Notes under the pieces: model-generated | What the model was told of the DNA's origin: nothing | The model's input: only the letters and a program-made list of their open reading frames with translations | Database searches by the model: none | Assembly (NCBI GenBank): GCA_964430245.1 | Contig: CAYSEW010000002.1 | Coordinates: 62,001-126,000, forward strand | DNA length: 64,000 nt | Reading direction: 5' to 3' | Origin: CAYSEW01 sp964430245 | Lineage (GTDB): Bacteria > Bacteroidota > Bacteroidia > Flavobacteriales_D > Parvicellaceae | Part shown: in pieces, positions 9,184 through 17,805 of the stretch | How the letters are laid out: every line of letters begins with the position of its first letter | Numbering within the stretch: position 1 is the stretch's first letter | Translations under genes and position numbers: made by a program

Positions 9184-9958
9184 AGATGCCAATGATTTTG
9201 ACTTGGTGAAACTAGCACAATTGATCCACCGAGTTTTTAATAGGAGAAAAAGACTTATCTTATTTTTATTTATTGCCGTTTTTTCAGTGGGTATCTATCA
9301 TTACTTGACCTTTAGAGAGATTAAAAACTCTTACTACCTTATTAAATGCAACACCCATTTCTTTCAAAATGACAAAAACGATCTAAAAAATATAGGATTA
9401 GAGCTCAGCTATAATATTTCAAATTATGTTACCAATAAAAATTATGAGAATCTAGCTAAATTAATTGGAGTTGATCAAAAAAGAATTGAAGCTATAGATA
9501 AAATAAAGGTGGTAAATGTAGATGAAAATGACAACAATAATTATTTCAGATTGTATTTATATTTCCTAGGAAATGACAGCACCTATCAAATTATGAGCTC
9601 TATAATTGAGCATATGAACAATCAACCTTTATTATTAAAACAAAAAAAGCTCAATGAGCTATATAATACTAATTATGTAAATGAACTTGACCAACAGATC
9701 AATAAAATCGCTTTAGACAGCACTAAATTATTAGATGAAAATACTGAGTTAGCTATGCTTATTAATCAAAAAAATGAATTTATAATTAAAAAGGAATTAA
9801 ATGAACCTTTTTACCTATTAAATGGAGAAAATAACATTGCTGTTAAAAGCAATTATTTATTAGATCTTTTCAAATATTTTTTCTACTTCCTATTCATCTC
9901 ATTTACATTAGTAATTGGTATAGAAGGAATTGTCTTTATTAAAAAACATAACAGTTAG
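9173..9958 (+). CDS. Wzz-like chain-length determinant protein
   Basis: 261 aa with the topology of bacterial polysaccharide co-polymerases: cytoplasmic N-terminus, one membrane helix at about residues 29-47 (LILFLFIAVFSVGIYHYL), a periplasmic charged, coiled-coil-like stretch to about 225, and a second helix at about 232-253. The family sets O-antigen or capsule chain length. There is no C-terminal tyrosine-kinase domain and no clear proline-rich motif before the second helix, so sequence support is weak and topology plus gene order carry the call. It overlaps the upstream polymerase-like gene by 11 bases and closes the operon. Confidence 0.6.
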   Translation: MKNEDANDFDLVKLAQLIHRVFNRRKRLILFLFIAVFSVGIYHYLTFREIKNSYYLIKCNTHFFQNDKNDLKNIGLELSYNISNYVTNKNYENLAKLIGVDQKRIEAIDKIKVVNVDENDNNNYFRLYLYFLGNDSTYQIMSSIIEHMNNQPLLLKQKKLNELYNTNYVNELDQQINKIALDSTKLLDENTELAMLINQKNEFIIKKELNEPFYLLNGENNIAVKSNYLLDLFKYFFYFLFISFTLVIGIEGIVFIKKHNS

Positions 9959-10018
9959 TACTAAATAACTATTTGTAAATGTTATGAAATAATTACATCT
10001 GATAATTTTAGATTTTAG

Positions 10019-10026
10019 TAAATTTG
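10019..10026 (+). promoter_or_regulatory. Putative -7 promoter box of men genes
   Basis: TAAATTTG is a full match to the Bacteroidota -7 consensus TAnnTTTG and lies 19 bases before the TTG start at 10046. No convincing -33 TTG is spaced correctly, so the assignment rests on the -7 box and position in the gap between the polysaccharide and menaquinone genes. Confidence 0.4.
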
Positions 10027-10045
10027 AACCCAAAAATATTTCATC

Positions 10046-10459
10046 TTGAAAAATACAATTATACTTGACACCAATCTCCGAATTAAAGAACTTCAGGAGA
10101 GAATCATTACCACTTTAAAAATTAAAAAAGAGAACATTAGCTTTGAATTCCATCAAATGCCAGAGTATGTAGACTTAGACCTTATTACAGTTAATCCAAA
10201 TCATCAACAATCCTTTTTATTTCATTCAACTGAAGGAAGAGATAAAATTGAGGCGCTTGAGTTAATGCTTGATTATATCAATAGTCAATTATTCATTGAA
10301 AACTCTTATACAGTACAATGGAAATTAACAGGCTCCAATAAAATTCACACTTCTTATTTTAGGGCTAAGAACATCATGGATGCTTTAGATAAATTATATT
10401 TTGGAAGAAGTATTGGTTCGGTTATCATTTACAGTGTAATATTGAATCCTTTATCTTAA
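10046..10459 (+). CDS. Hypothetical protein ahead of menaquinone genes
   Basis: A 137-aa soluble protein that I do not recognise. It has no signal peptide or membrane helix, no cysteine cluster and no known catalytic motif; the predicted pattern is mixed alpha/beta, with EALELMLDYINSQL in the middle and RAKNIMDALDKLYFGR near the end. The start is TTG at 10046, 19 bases after a perfect -7 box. Its stop is directly followed by the ATG of the hotdog thioesterase with no gap, then menC and menE, so it is the first gene of a menaquinone operon. A role in that pathway is context only. Confidence 0.7.
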   Translation: MKNTIILDTNLRIKELQERIITTLKIKKENISFEFHQMPEYVDLDLITVNPNHQQSFLFHSTEGRDKIEALELMLDYINSQLFIENSYTVQWKLTGSNKIHTSYFRAKNIMDALDKLYFGRSIGSVIIYSVILNPLS

Positions 10460-10873
10460 ATGAAATCCTTAACTGATCTTCATATTAGATTTTCAGATAT
10501 TGACATGGCGGGACATGTTCATAACAGCAAGTATTTATGCTATCAAGAATTGGGAAGGATCGACTTTCTATCTAAAGTTGCTGGCAGTAATTGGGATTGG
10601 AAAAAAAAAGGAATCGTTCTAGCAAAAAATGAAATAGACTACATCTCTCCTATTTATTTAACCGATAAGATTTATGTGATCACTAAATGTGATCAAATTG
10701 GGAATAAAAGTTTTGTCCTTTCTTATGAAATATATAAAAGATCCAACGAAAGTGATATTATATGCTCTAAAGGCAAAAGTATTTTAGCTTGTATCAACTA
10801 TGAAAACAATACTACTGTTCCAGTATATGATCAATGGAAATCTTATTTAGCTGAGTCCATAGAGGCTGGCTAA
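10460..10873 (+). CDS. Hotdog-fold acyl-CoA thioesterase, possible MenI
   Basis: A 137-aa 4HBT-family thioesterase. The N-terminal RFSDIDMAGHVHNSKYLCYQELGR contains the D-x-x-G-H-x-x-N-x-x-Y active-site pattern of YbgC/FadM-type enzymes, with the catalytic Asp near residue 14. It starts on the base after the previous stop and lies 23 bases before menC. Menaquinone synthesis needs a thioesterase to release 1,4-dihydroxy-2-naphthoate from its CoA ester; this position makes it the obvious candidate. That substrate is an inference from gene order; the fold is clear. Confidence 0.8.
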   Translation: MKSLTDLHIRFSDIDMAGHVHNSKYLCYQELGRIDFLSKVAGSNWDWKKKGIVLAKNEIDYISPIYLTDKIYVITKCDQIGNKSFVLSYEIYKRSNESDIICSKGKSILACINYENNTTVPVYDQWKSYLAESIEAG

Positions 10874-10896
10874 GTTATATAACTTAAAAACAATAA

Positions 10897-11946
10897 ATGT
10901 TAAAAGCTGTTTTCACCGATCATAAGCTTGATTTTTTAAAGCCAAGTGGAACAAGCAGAGGTATTCTATACCATAAAACATCATGGTTTCTAAAAGTTTG
11001 GGATAGTAACGATCCTTCGTTCTATGGTATTGGTGAATGTGCACCTATTGAAGGCTTAAGTATAGATCCAATTTCATTAATGAACCAAAAACTAAAGGAA
11101 TTATCTGAGCACATCAATAATCATGAAAATGTAGACTTAAAAGATTATCCAAGCATACAATTTGGACTTGAAACAGCACTTCTCGATCTTAAAAATGGTG
11201 GAGAAAGGATCATTTTCAAGAATCAATTCTCTAAAGGAGAACAAGGTATATATATTAATGGGTTGATCTGGATGGGAAACAAAAAGAACATGTTAGATCA
11301 AGTGAAAAGCAAAATAGATCAGGGCTTCAGGTGTCTAAAACTAAAGATCGGTGCCATTGATTTTGATGACGAGCTTTCGATCATTGAATCTATAAGAGAA
11401 CAATTCAATAAAGATGAGCTTGAATTACGATTGGATGCCAATGGTGCTTTTGACCTAGAAACAGCTAAAACCAAGCTTGAAGAACTTTCAGCTTATAATA
11501 TTCACTCTATAGAACAACCTATATATCCTGGTCAATATAACCAAATGAAAGAGCTTTGTTTAACTTCGCCTATTCCCATTGCGCTTGACGAAGAATTAAT
11601 TCCCATTAAAAACTCAAATTTAAAAGAAGATTTAGTCTCCTATATCCAACCAAAGTATATCATTCTTAAGCCAGGATTATTAGGAGGTTTTAAAAAAACA
11701 CAAGAATGGATCAATTATGCAGAAAAAAACAACATCTCATGGTGGATCACATCTGCTCTGGAATCTAACATTGGTCTTAACGCTATTGCTCAGTTTACAG
11801 CTCAATATAAAAATAATCTTCCCCAAGGTTTAGGAACAGGTAAAATCTACTCCAATAACATCCCTTCCTTTTTAAATCAAAAAGGTGAATATCTAAATAT
11901 AGATAGGAATTTGAATTGGAACGATACTATGCTTAAATTCAAGTAA
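10897..11946 (+). CDS. menC: o-Succinylbenzoate synthase
   Basis: Enolase-superfamily enzyme that dehydrates SHCHC to o-succinylbenzoate in menaquinone synthesis. Visible catalytic elements: the KxK pair in LKLKIGAIDFD near residue 148, the three metal ligands in LRLDANGAF (Asp near 177), SIEQP (Glu near 206) and ALDEE (Asp near 230), and the general acid/base Lys in IILKPGLLGG near 252. Length (349 aa) fits Bacteroidota MenC. menE follows after 3 bases, which separates it from the related dipeptide epimerases. Confidence 0.92.
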   Translation: MLKAVFTDHKLDFLKPSGTSRGILYHKTSWFLKVWDSNDPSFYGIGECAPIEGLSIDPISLMNQKLKELSEHINNHENVDLKDYPSIQFGLETALLDLKNGGERIIFKNQFSKGEQGIYINGLIWMGNKKNMLDQVKSKIDQGFRCLKLKIGAIDFDDELSIIESIREQFNKDELELRLDANGAFDLETAKTKLEELSAYNIHSIEQPIYPGQYNQMKELCLTSPIPIALDEELIPIKNSNLKEDLVSYIQPKYIILKPGLLGGFKKTQEWINYAEKNNISWWITSALESNIGLNAIAQFTAQYKNNLPQGLGTGKIYSNNIPSFLNQKGEYLNIDRNLNWNDTMLKFK

Positions 11947-11949
11947 TAA

Positions 11950-12981
11950 TTGAATACCTATCTACATACAGATTATCTTAAGCTTTTTAAATTAAGTAAA
12001 GATTATCTTGATTTTTATGATGAAGACCTTTATGCTTTTTTACATGACTGGAATTCTAATAAGCCCAACATAAATACATTCACATCTGGATCTACAGGAA
12101 ACCCTAAATCAATTAAATTAAGCAAAAAAGCAATTTTAGAAAGTGCAATTGCTACTAATCACTATTTTAATTTAAACGAAAGATCTAGTTTTTTTATCTG
12201 TTTACCTACAAAATACATTGCAGGTAAAATGATGGTCATTCGTGCTGTGATTGCTAAAGCTAAAATCATAATAGCAAAACCTGAGGCTATACCTGTTAAA
12301 AAACTAACAACCCCTGTAAGCTTCTGTGCAATGACACCATATCAGGTTTTGAATTGTACTAAAGAGAATAAAGATCAATTAAACCTAATAAATCAGCTCA
12401 TTATTGGTGGCAGCCCTGTTAATAATGTCTTATGTACTGAACTAACAAGCTTAAAGACAAGATGCTATATCTCTTTTGGGATGACTGAAACCATTTCTCA
12501 TTTTGCATTAAAATCAATTAATAATTCCATCTATGAATGTCTTCCTCATGTATCTATTTCAACTAATGAAAATAATCAGTTGATTATTGACGCTCCTTTA
12601 ATAAATGTACATGACATGGTCACTAATGATATTATTTCATTAAAAGATGACAAGCATTTTATATGGATGGGAAGAGCTGATAATATTATTAATTCAGGAG
12701 GAGTAAAATTACATCCTGAAATCATTGAAAAGAAATTAGACAATGTACTTTTTGGATATCATTTTTTTATAGACAAGGCCCCCCATACTACCCTAGGAAG
12801 TCAACCAATTTTAATCATTGATGAAACAGCAAACGACCAATTAATATCAAAATCATTAGCGATATTAAATAAATATGAAACTCCAAAAAAAATATATAAA
12901 ACTGATCAATTCTATTTTTCAGGAAATAATAAGATAAACAGATCCAAAACAAAAGCTGTAGCTATCGAGAAATACAAATAG
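11950..12981 (+). CDS. menE: o-Succinylbenzoate-CoA ligase
   Basis: AMP-forming acyl-CoA synthetase that activates o-succinylbenzoate with CoA. The P-loop-like TSGSTGNPKSI is at residues 39-49, the motif SFGMTETISHFAL near 177 and the hinge WMGRADNIINSGGVKL near 238; the C-terminal catalytic Lys is probably the one in NNKINRSK. At 343 aa it is compact, as usual for Bacteroidota MenE. Start is TTG at 11950, 3 bases after menC. Its last 20 bases overlap the 3' end of the convergent PrsW-like gene. Confidence 0.9.
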   Translation: MNTYLHTDYLKLFKLSKDYLDFYDEDLYAFLHDWNSNKPNINTFTSGSTGNPKSIKLSKKAILESAIATNHYFNLNERSSFFICLPTKYIAGKMMVIRAVIAKAKIIIAKPEAIPVKKLTTPVSFCAMTPYQVLNCTKENKDQLNLINQLIIGGSPVNNVLCTELTSLKTRCYISFGMTETISHFALKSINNSIYECLPHVSISTNENNQLIIDAPLINVHDMVTNDIISLKDDKHFIWMGRADNIINSGGVKLHPEIIEKKLDNVLFGYHFFIDKAPHTTLGSQPILIIDETANDQLISKSLAILNKYETPKKIYKTDQFYFSGNNKINRSKTKAVAIEKYK

Positions 12982-15100
12982 AATAAACTCTTTCAATCGG
13001 AAACAGATCATTTTTATTAGTAATTGATTCTTCTAGTAATTCTGCTTTAGGAAACATTAAAAACTCTAATTCAATTTTATCTTCAATAATGGTTTTATTG
13101 CCATCCTTTGGTCTTACTAATACTTTAAATGCTAAGCAATTCCTAACATTCAATGGCTTTACCATTTCAATTAAATACCAGTTAAATTCTCCTGAAACCG
13201 TTCTTTTTTCTTTTATTTTCCCAATCACTGGTAGCTGCCAACCTAAATAAAGATTCTGTTTAGGAGTGAAAAATCGCAATCTCTTTCCAACAAACGTTAA
13301 ATTATTACTCTGTTTTTTCTTAACAATCCCTCCAAATCTACCCAATCCTATCAATGATAAATTAGGTATAAATGAAAAAACATTGATTGTTTTCCATTCA
13401 CCTCTTTTAATATGTATTGTTGAAAACAGAATTACTAAAAATGTGATCATTAACAATCCATATGGCAAATTAACAAGTGCCATATTATTGGCATGAACAT
13501 TTCCATATTCCCAACCTATAATAAAATATTGAAGTACATATACAGAGATGAGCCCCATTATAAGCTGAAAAGCTATTTTCTCCCTTTTTAACCTAATCCC
13601 ATAATTATAATGATTAGAGATATTCAAAGCATTATTTATCATATATATAAATGCAAGTAAACTAAAAAAGAAAAAAATGGTATTGAGATTCAACAATTCG
13701 TAAAACAGCAATACATCAAATAAGCCATGACCAAGTGAAGCGATAGCAAATGACATTGGTATATAGTAAAGTGAATGGAGCCAATGTTTGTTCCTAAATG
13801 AAACCATAATAAAACCATAAGCAATAATTGATGACCAGAACATATGACCCACTACAGAATAAACTGTTCTTATAAATATTACATGAAATTGATAATCTTC
13901 GAAATAAATCATGTTCTCCATAAAAGCAAAACCTAATGCAGAAGATGAAGCATAAAGAATATAATCATAAGGTTCGTCTATGAATTTGAAAAACTTCAGG
14001 AGTAATAAAAAAGGGAGTATCTTGACCAACTCTTCAACAAATCCTATCACTATTGAAGAGTAGATCAAATCATCATAAAAATTTCCTTTCATTTCTAAAT
14101 TGAAGCTGATCTCTAAAAAATCAGAAATTGGATAAACTAAAAAAGTGAAAATCGAACCTAAAATGAAAATGAATATCAAGTTTCTCCATCTCTCAGGTTG
14201 ATAAATATCAAATTGCCTAAGGAAACTCATCCATATAAAAGCAATAAGCAAGGCTGCGAAAAATCCCACAAAAGAAAATTTATCATAAGATCTTTCCAAT
14301 ATGGTTGAAACATAATTCCATACACTAGCATCTTTATAATAGATTTCTCTTTTTATATAATTAGGAACAAATGGACGTGTTTTCTCATCATAGACCAAAT
14401 TTCTTACCTTATCACTTTCATCAGTGTATAAATAAAGATTGTAGAGTTCATTTACTGCACCCTTTCTGTAACCATTGACTTCAATTTCCTTTTTCAAAAA
14501 AGTAATTGCTTTATCTAGGTCATTTGATTTTATATAAAATAGCCCAAACATATAATTTAGGTATTTTAGTGAATCATTATTCACTCTATTTAAAAAGACA
14601 TCATCAAGAGGACGTGAAGAATAATTGTTAAGAACTCCCACCATTAAATTACTTATATCTACTTCCTTTTTATTTCCACTGAATTCCATAGTTTTTAACC
14701 TACCTATATATTCATCAAGGTCTTTAGATGAATGATGATACATTAAATGCTTAGCTAGCTTAAAATGACAATCTATATGAGTAGGTTCTTTTTCTATAAC
14801 TTGTTTACAGCCATCTATTATTAGAGAAATATCATTGTTATTTTCACCAAATTCTATTCTTTTTAGAGGATCTTCAAGATCTAAATCACCTTTTAGATTG
14901 ATAACTACTAAAGCAAATACGACAAAGCTGATTATTAAACCTAAACCTAAAAATGTCTTGAATTTCCAGAAATTATTTTTATTACTTTTTTTATAGATTA
15001 CTTTATAGTAAGCAATGATATAATTGCCTAGAAAAAGTGAAAAAATAATTATGACAAATGTTTGTATTGACATTAAAAAATTATTGATAATAAAGTTCAA
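12962..15100 (-). CDS. PrsW-like intramembrane protease with TPR-like region
   Basis: 712-aa membrane protein. Two N-terminal helices (about residues 10-30 and 45-65) are followed by a soluble region to about 260 with tandem helical, TPR-like repeats (FKLAKHLMYHH, YMFGLFYIKSNDLDKAITFLKKE). The core is a PrsW/CPBP-type glutamic protease: FVEELVKILPF near 355, GFAFMENMIYFE near 390, SVVGHMFWSSI near 415 and ASLGHGLFDVL near 455, giving the EExxK, E-N and two His motifs. A soluble C-terminal domain of about 120 residues follows. PrsW enzymes cut membrane anti-sigma factors or similar proteins; the target here is unknown. It lies 21 bases downstream of the sugar cassette. Confidence 0.78.
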   Translation of the reverse strand: MNFIINNFLMSIQTFVIIIFSLFLGNYIIAYYKVIYKKSNKNNFWKFKTFLGLGLIISFVVFALVVINLKGDLDLEDPLKRIEFGENNNDISLIIDGCKQVIEKEPTHIDCHFKLAKHLMYHHSSKDLDEYIGRLKTMEFSGNKKEVDISNLMVGVLNNYSSRPLDDVFLNRVNNDSLKYLNYMFGLFYIKSNDLDKAITFLKKEIEVNGYRKGAVNELYNLYLYTDESDKVRNLVYDEKTRPFVPNYIKREIYYKDASVWNYVSTILERSYDKFSFVGFFAALLIAFIWMSFLRQFDIYQPERWRNLIFIFILGSIFTFLVYPISDFLEISFNLEMKGNFYDDLIYSSIVIGFVEELVKILPFLLLLKFFKFIDEPYDYILYASSSALGFAFMENMIYFEDYQFHVIFIRTVYSVVGHMFWSSIIAYGFIMVSFRNKHWLHSLYYIPMSFAIASLGHGLFDVLLFYELLNLNTIFFFFSLLAFIYMINNALNISNHYNYGIRLKREKIAFQLIMGLISVYVLQYFIIGWEYGNVHANNMALVNLPYGLLMITFLVILFSTIHIKRGEWKTINVFSFIPNLSLIGLGRFGGIVKKKQSNNLTFVGKRLRFFTPKQNLYLGWQLPVIGKIKEKRTVSGEFNWYLIEMVKPLNVRNCLAFKVLVRPKDGNKTIIEDKIELEFLMFPKAELLEESITNKNDLFPIERVYSICISR

Positions 15101-15121
15101 AAAGCACTATTTCCAAAATTT

Positions 15122-16240
15122 TCATAAGTAAAATTCTTTAATGCTATTAACAATATATTCAAGTTCTTTTTCTGTTAATTCATAATACAATGGCAATCTA
15201 ATTAATTGGTCAGAAAATTTATCAGCATTTATTAATTCCCTTGCGCCATGCTTAATCTTATAAAATGGACTATTATGTAAACTTTGATAATGAAAAACAG
15301 ATAGAATTCCACATTTTCGCATGTGTTCTAAAAAGGAATTTCTTTCATTTACATCATTTAATACTAAAAAAAAGATATGTCCATTAATGGATGCATAACT
15401 CGGGATAATTGGAAATTCTACTCTATCCATTAAAAAAGAAAGGTTTTCATTGTAATAATTCCATATCCATATTCTTTTTTTTTGAATACTCTGAAAATTC
15501 TGAACCTGAGCATATAAAAAAGCCGCTGTTATCTCAGAAGGGGAAAAGGAAGAACCTATATCTACCCATTCATATTTATTTATTACACCTCTATGAAAAT
15601 CAAGCCGGTTGGTTCCTTTTTCCCATATTACTTGAGCTCTATTAATAAATTTTTCATCATTAATTATTAGTAAACCACCCTCTCCACAATTCAGGTTTTT
15701 AGTTTCATGAAAAGAAAATACTCCTAAATGCCCAATTCCACCAAGAGGCTGATCATTATAAGTTGAGTCAACACTATGGGCAGCATCTTCAACAACATAC
15801 AGATTATATTTATTAGCTAATTGCATTAGCTTATCCATATCACATGAAATTCCTGCATAATGAACTGGCACAATCGCTTTAGTTTTAGCAGTAATCAGTT
15901 GCTCAATTTTTTCAGCATCTATATTTGGGCTATTATTTTGAGAATCTGCAAAAATCACTTTTGCACCTCTTATCACAAAAGGGTTTGCTGTACTAACAAA
16001 AGTATATGACGGGATTATCACTTCATCTCCTGGCTGAATATCAATTAATATTGCTGCCATTTCAAGTGCCTGAGTACAAGAATTTGTAAGAAAAGTTTTT
16101 TTAAAAGAATATTCCTTCTCAAAATAATTTTGACACTTTTTGGTAAATAATCCATTTCCAGATATTTTTCCGGAAACAACAGCATCATTAATATATTCTA
16201 GTTCTTTTCCTGTTAAATATGGTTTATTGAATGGAATCAT
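15122..16240 (-). CDS. rffA: dTDP-4-keto-6-deoxyhexose aminotransferase (RffA/WecE-like)
   Basis: PLP-dependent DegT/DnrJ/EryC1/StrS aminotransferase that converts a dTDP-4-keto-6-deoxyhexose into the 4-amino sugar. Family features in order: FNKPYLTGKELEYI at the N-terminus, LTNSCTQALE near 55, GDEVIIPSYTFVSTAN near 77, VVEDAAHS near 150, and the PLP lysine in FHETKNLNCGEGG near 182, whose FHETKN context is typical of RffA/WecE. Length 372 aa is normal. It overlaps the upstream glycosyltransferase by 17 bases. The paired formyltransferase suggests the amino group is later formylated. Confidence 0.88.
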   Translation of the reverse strand: MIPFNKPYLTGKELEYINDAVVSGKISGNGLFTKKCQNYFEKEYSFKKTFLTNSCTQALEMAAILIDIQPGDEVIIPSYTFVSTANPFVIRGAKVIFADSQNNSPNIDAEKIEQLITAKTKAIVPVHYAGISCDMDKLMQLANKYNLYVVEDAAHSVDSTYNDQPLGGIGHLGVFSFHETKNLNCGEGGLLIINDEKFINRAQVIWEKGTNRLDFHRGVINKYEWVDIGSSFSPSEITAAFLYAQVQNFQSIQKKRIWIWNYYNENLSFLMDRVEFPIIPSYASINGHIFFLVLNDVNERNSFLEHMRKCGILSVFHYQSLHNSPFYKIKHGARELINADKFSDQLIRLPLYYELTEKELEYIVNSIKEFYL

Positions 16241-17156
16241 CTATTATCTGTGTCACTATAAAATTAGGGCGATTGGTAGTTTTTTGATTTATTCTTTGAA
16301 TGTATTCTCCTAAAATTCCCATACCAAGTAAAACAAACCCAAATCCAAATCCTAAAAAGGTAATTAATGTTGGGAAACCAGCAGCATAATTTTCATTTAA
16401 TAACTTACTTATAATAATGTAAATTGTATAGCTAGAACTAAAAGTAAAAAACAGAAAAGAAATAATAGTTAAAAACCTTATTGGAAGGGTAGAAAAAGTA
16501 AGAAAAATATTTAATGTATGTTTAATTAATTTACGTGTAGAATATGAACTCTTACCCTCTTTACTCTGATAATGTATCACCTTAACAGATGAAATATTTG
16601 AAGTAATCCAAGATAAATAACCATCAAGGAAAGTATATGAGTTACACATGTTAATAGTTTCTTTTGCTATTTTACCTTTAATTAACCTAAACGAAGTATA
16701 GTCTTGATGTAATTTAGGCATACCTATCTTTAAAATTAACTTCAACACACTACTTGTTATGTTCCTAAACCAATTATGTGACCTTTCTTTATAAATTCCA
16801 TAAACTACATCTGAATTACTTTTTATCTGTGTTTCTATTAATTGTTGAATAGATTTAGGATGATGTTGTAAGTCTTCATCCATAGTAATTACATAATTTG
16901 ATTTAACAAAATCAAAACCACATATTGTAGCATTGTGTTGACCAAAATTCCTGCTTAATTTAATAGCTTTTACTTTTTTATACTTAGATGCCAATTCAGA
17001 AATTTTTTCCCATGAATAAGGCTCACCACCATCAAAAACAAATATAATTTCCACCAAATTATCATGATGAATTTCTTCGGAAATAGTTACAATATCTTCT
17101 AAGGAAGAATTCCCCCTATATACTGGTACAACTATAGAAAATCTAAAATTCATCAT
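16224..17156 (-). CDS. GT2 polyprenyl-phosphate-type glycosyltransferase
   Basis: 310-aa family 2 glycosyltransferase of the DPM1/GtrB/ArnC type. SIVVPVYRGNSSL starts the GT-A domain, LSRNFGQHNATICGFD and TMDEDLQHHP (donor and metal site, about residues 75-105) are diagnostic, and two C-terminal membrane helices lie at about 230-255 and 263-290. Such enzymes usually charge undecaprenyl phosphate with a sugar. It overlaps its neighbours on both sides (14 bases upstream, 17 downstream), so it is translated together with the formyltransferase and aminotransferase. Confidence 0.85.
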   Translation of the reverse strand: MMNFRFSIVVPVYRGNSSLEDIVTISEEIHHDNLVEIIFVFDGGEPYSWEKISELASKYKKVKAIKLSRNFGQHNATICGFDFVKSNYVITMDEDLQHHPKSIQQLIETQIKSNSDVVYGIYKERSHNWFRNITSSVLKLILKIGMPKLHQDYTSFRLIKGKIAKETINMCNSYTFLDGYLSWITSNISSVKVIHYQSKEGKSSYSTRKLIKHTLNIFLTFSTLPIRFLTIISFLFFTFSSSYTIYIIISKLLNENYAAGFPTLITFLGFGFGFVLLGMGILGEYIQRINQKTTNRPNFIVTQIIDDSIQ

Positions 17157-17796
17157 TTTCTAATTTGTTAAAAATTTCAGAAACATGTTGCTTACTGAGA
17201 GCAAAAGATGGATTAAAATCAATTTCATTGTATTCAAAATTACTAGTAGATTTATTTTTAGATAATTTCAATAATCCATTCAATAAAGTTAAAGCTCCAG
17301 CTTTAAACATTTTTTGCTCAATTTTTATATTATCTCCTACTTTAAAATAAGATTGAGAAATAATTTCACCACAATCTAATTCCTCATTAACATAATGACA
17401 TGTTGAACCAACAAACTGTGAGTTTATCTCAAGTGCTTTTTGTAATGATTTCATTCCTATACATCCTTTAAATGAAGGTAAAATAGAATAATGAAGATTA
17501 ATTAATTTACCTGAATAAACAGAAACAATTTTAGGTGATATAATTCTATGAATATTAGTTATAATAAAATCAGGATTAAATTTTCCCATAATTTCAATTA
17601 AAGCATTATCACTTTCTACTTCGTTTTTAAAAGAAATTACCTTATTAGGTATTCGATTATCATTAGCATACTTATTTGCACCACATTTCCTATCACTAAG
17701 CACATATACCACCTCTCCTAAATTTAAAGATTCAAAATAGGTTTTTATGAATTTTAAATTTCCACCATTTCCAGAACATAGAAATATTAATTTCAT
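17143..17796 (-). CDS. PurN-like formyltransferase, probable sugar N-formyltransferase
   Basis: 217 aa, GART-fold formyltransferase using 10-formyl-tetrahydrofolate. The family catalytic triad is visible: Asn and His in LINLHYSILPSFKG (about residues 103-116) and Asp in NEELDCGEII (about 146). SGNGGNL at the N-terminus also matches PurN. A true PurN acts on glycinamide ribonucleotide, but this gene sits between WbqC and glycosyltransferase/aminotransferase genes with overlaps, which favours N-formylation of the 4-amino-4,6-dideoxy sugar produced by the aminotransferase. Family certain; substrate inferred. Confidence 0.75.
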   Translation of the reverse strand: MKLIFLCSGNGGNLKFIKTYFESLNLGEVVYVLSDRKCGANKYANDNRIPNKVISFKNEVESDNALIEIMGKFNPDFIITNIHRIISPKIVSVYSGKLINLHYSILPSFKGCIGMKSLQKALEINSQFVGSTCHYVNEELDCGEIISQSYFKVGDNIKIEQKMFKAGALTLLNGLLKLSKNKSTSNFEYNEIDFNPSFALSKQHVSEIFNKLENDEF

Positions 17797-17805
17797 ATCA
17801 ATAAT

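Noticed and set aside
17143..17796. Housekeeping purN
   Set aside because: Catalytic residues match PurN, but the gene overlaps sugar-pathway genes and the annotation was kept as probable sugar N-formyltransferase; PurN remains possible if the genome has no other copy.
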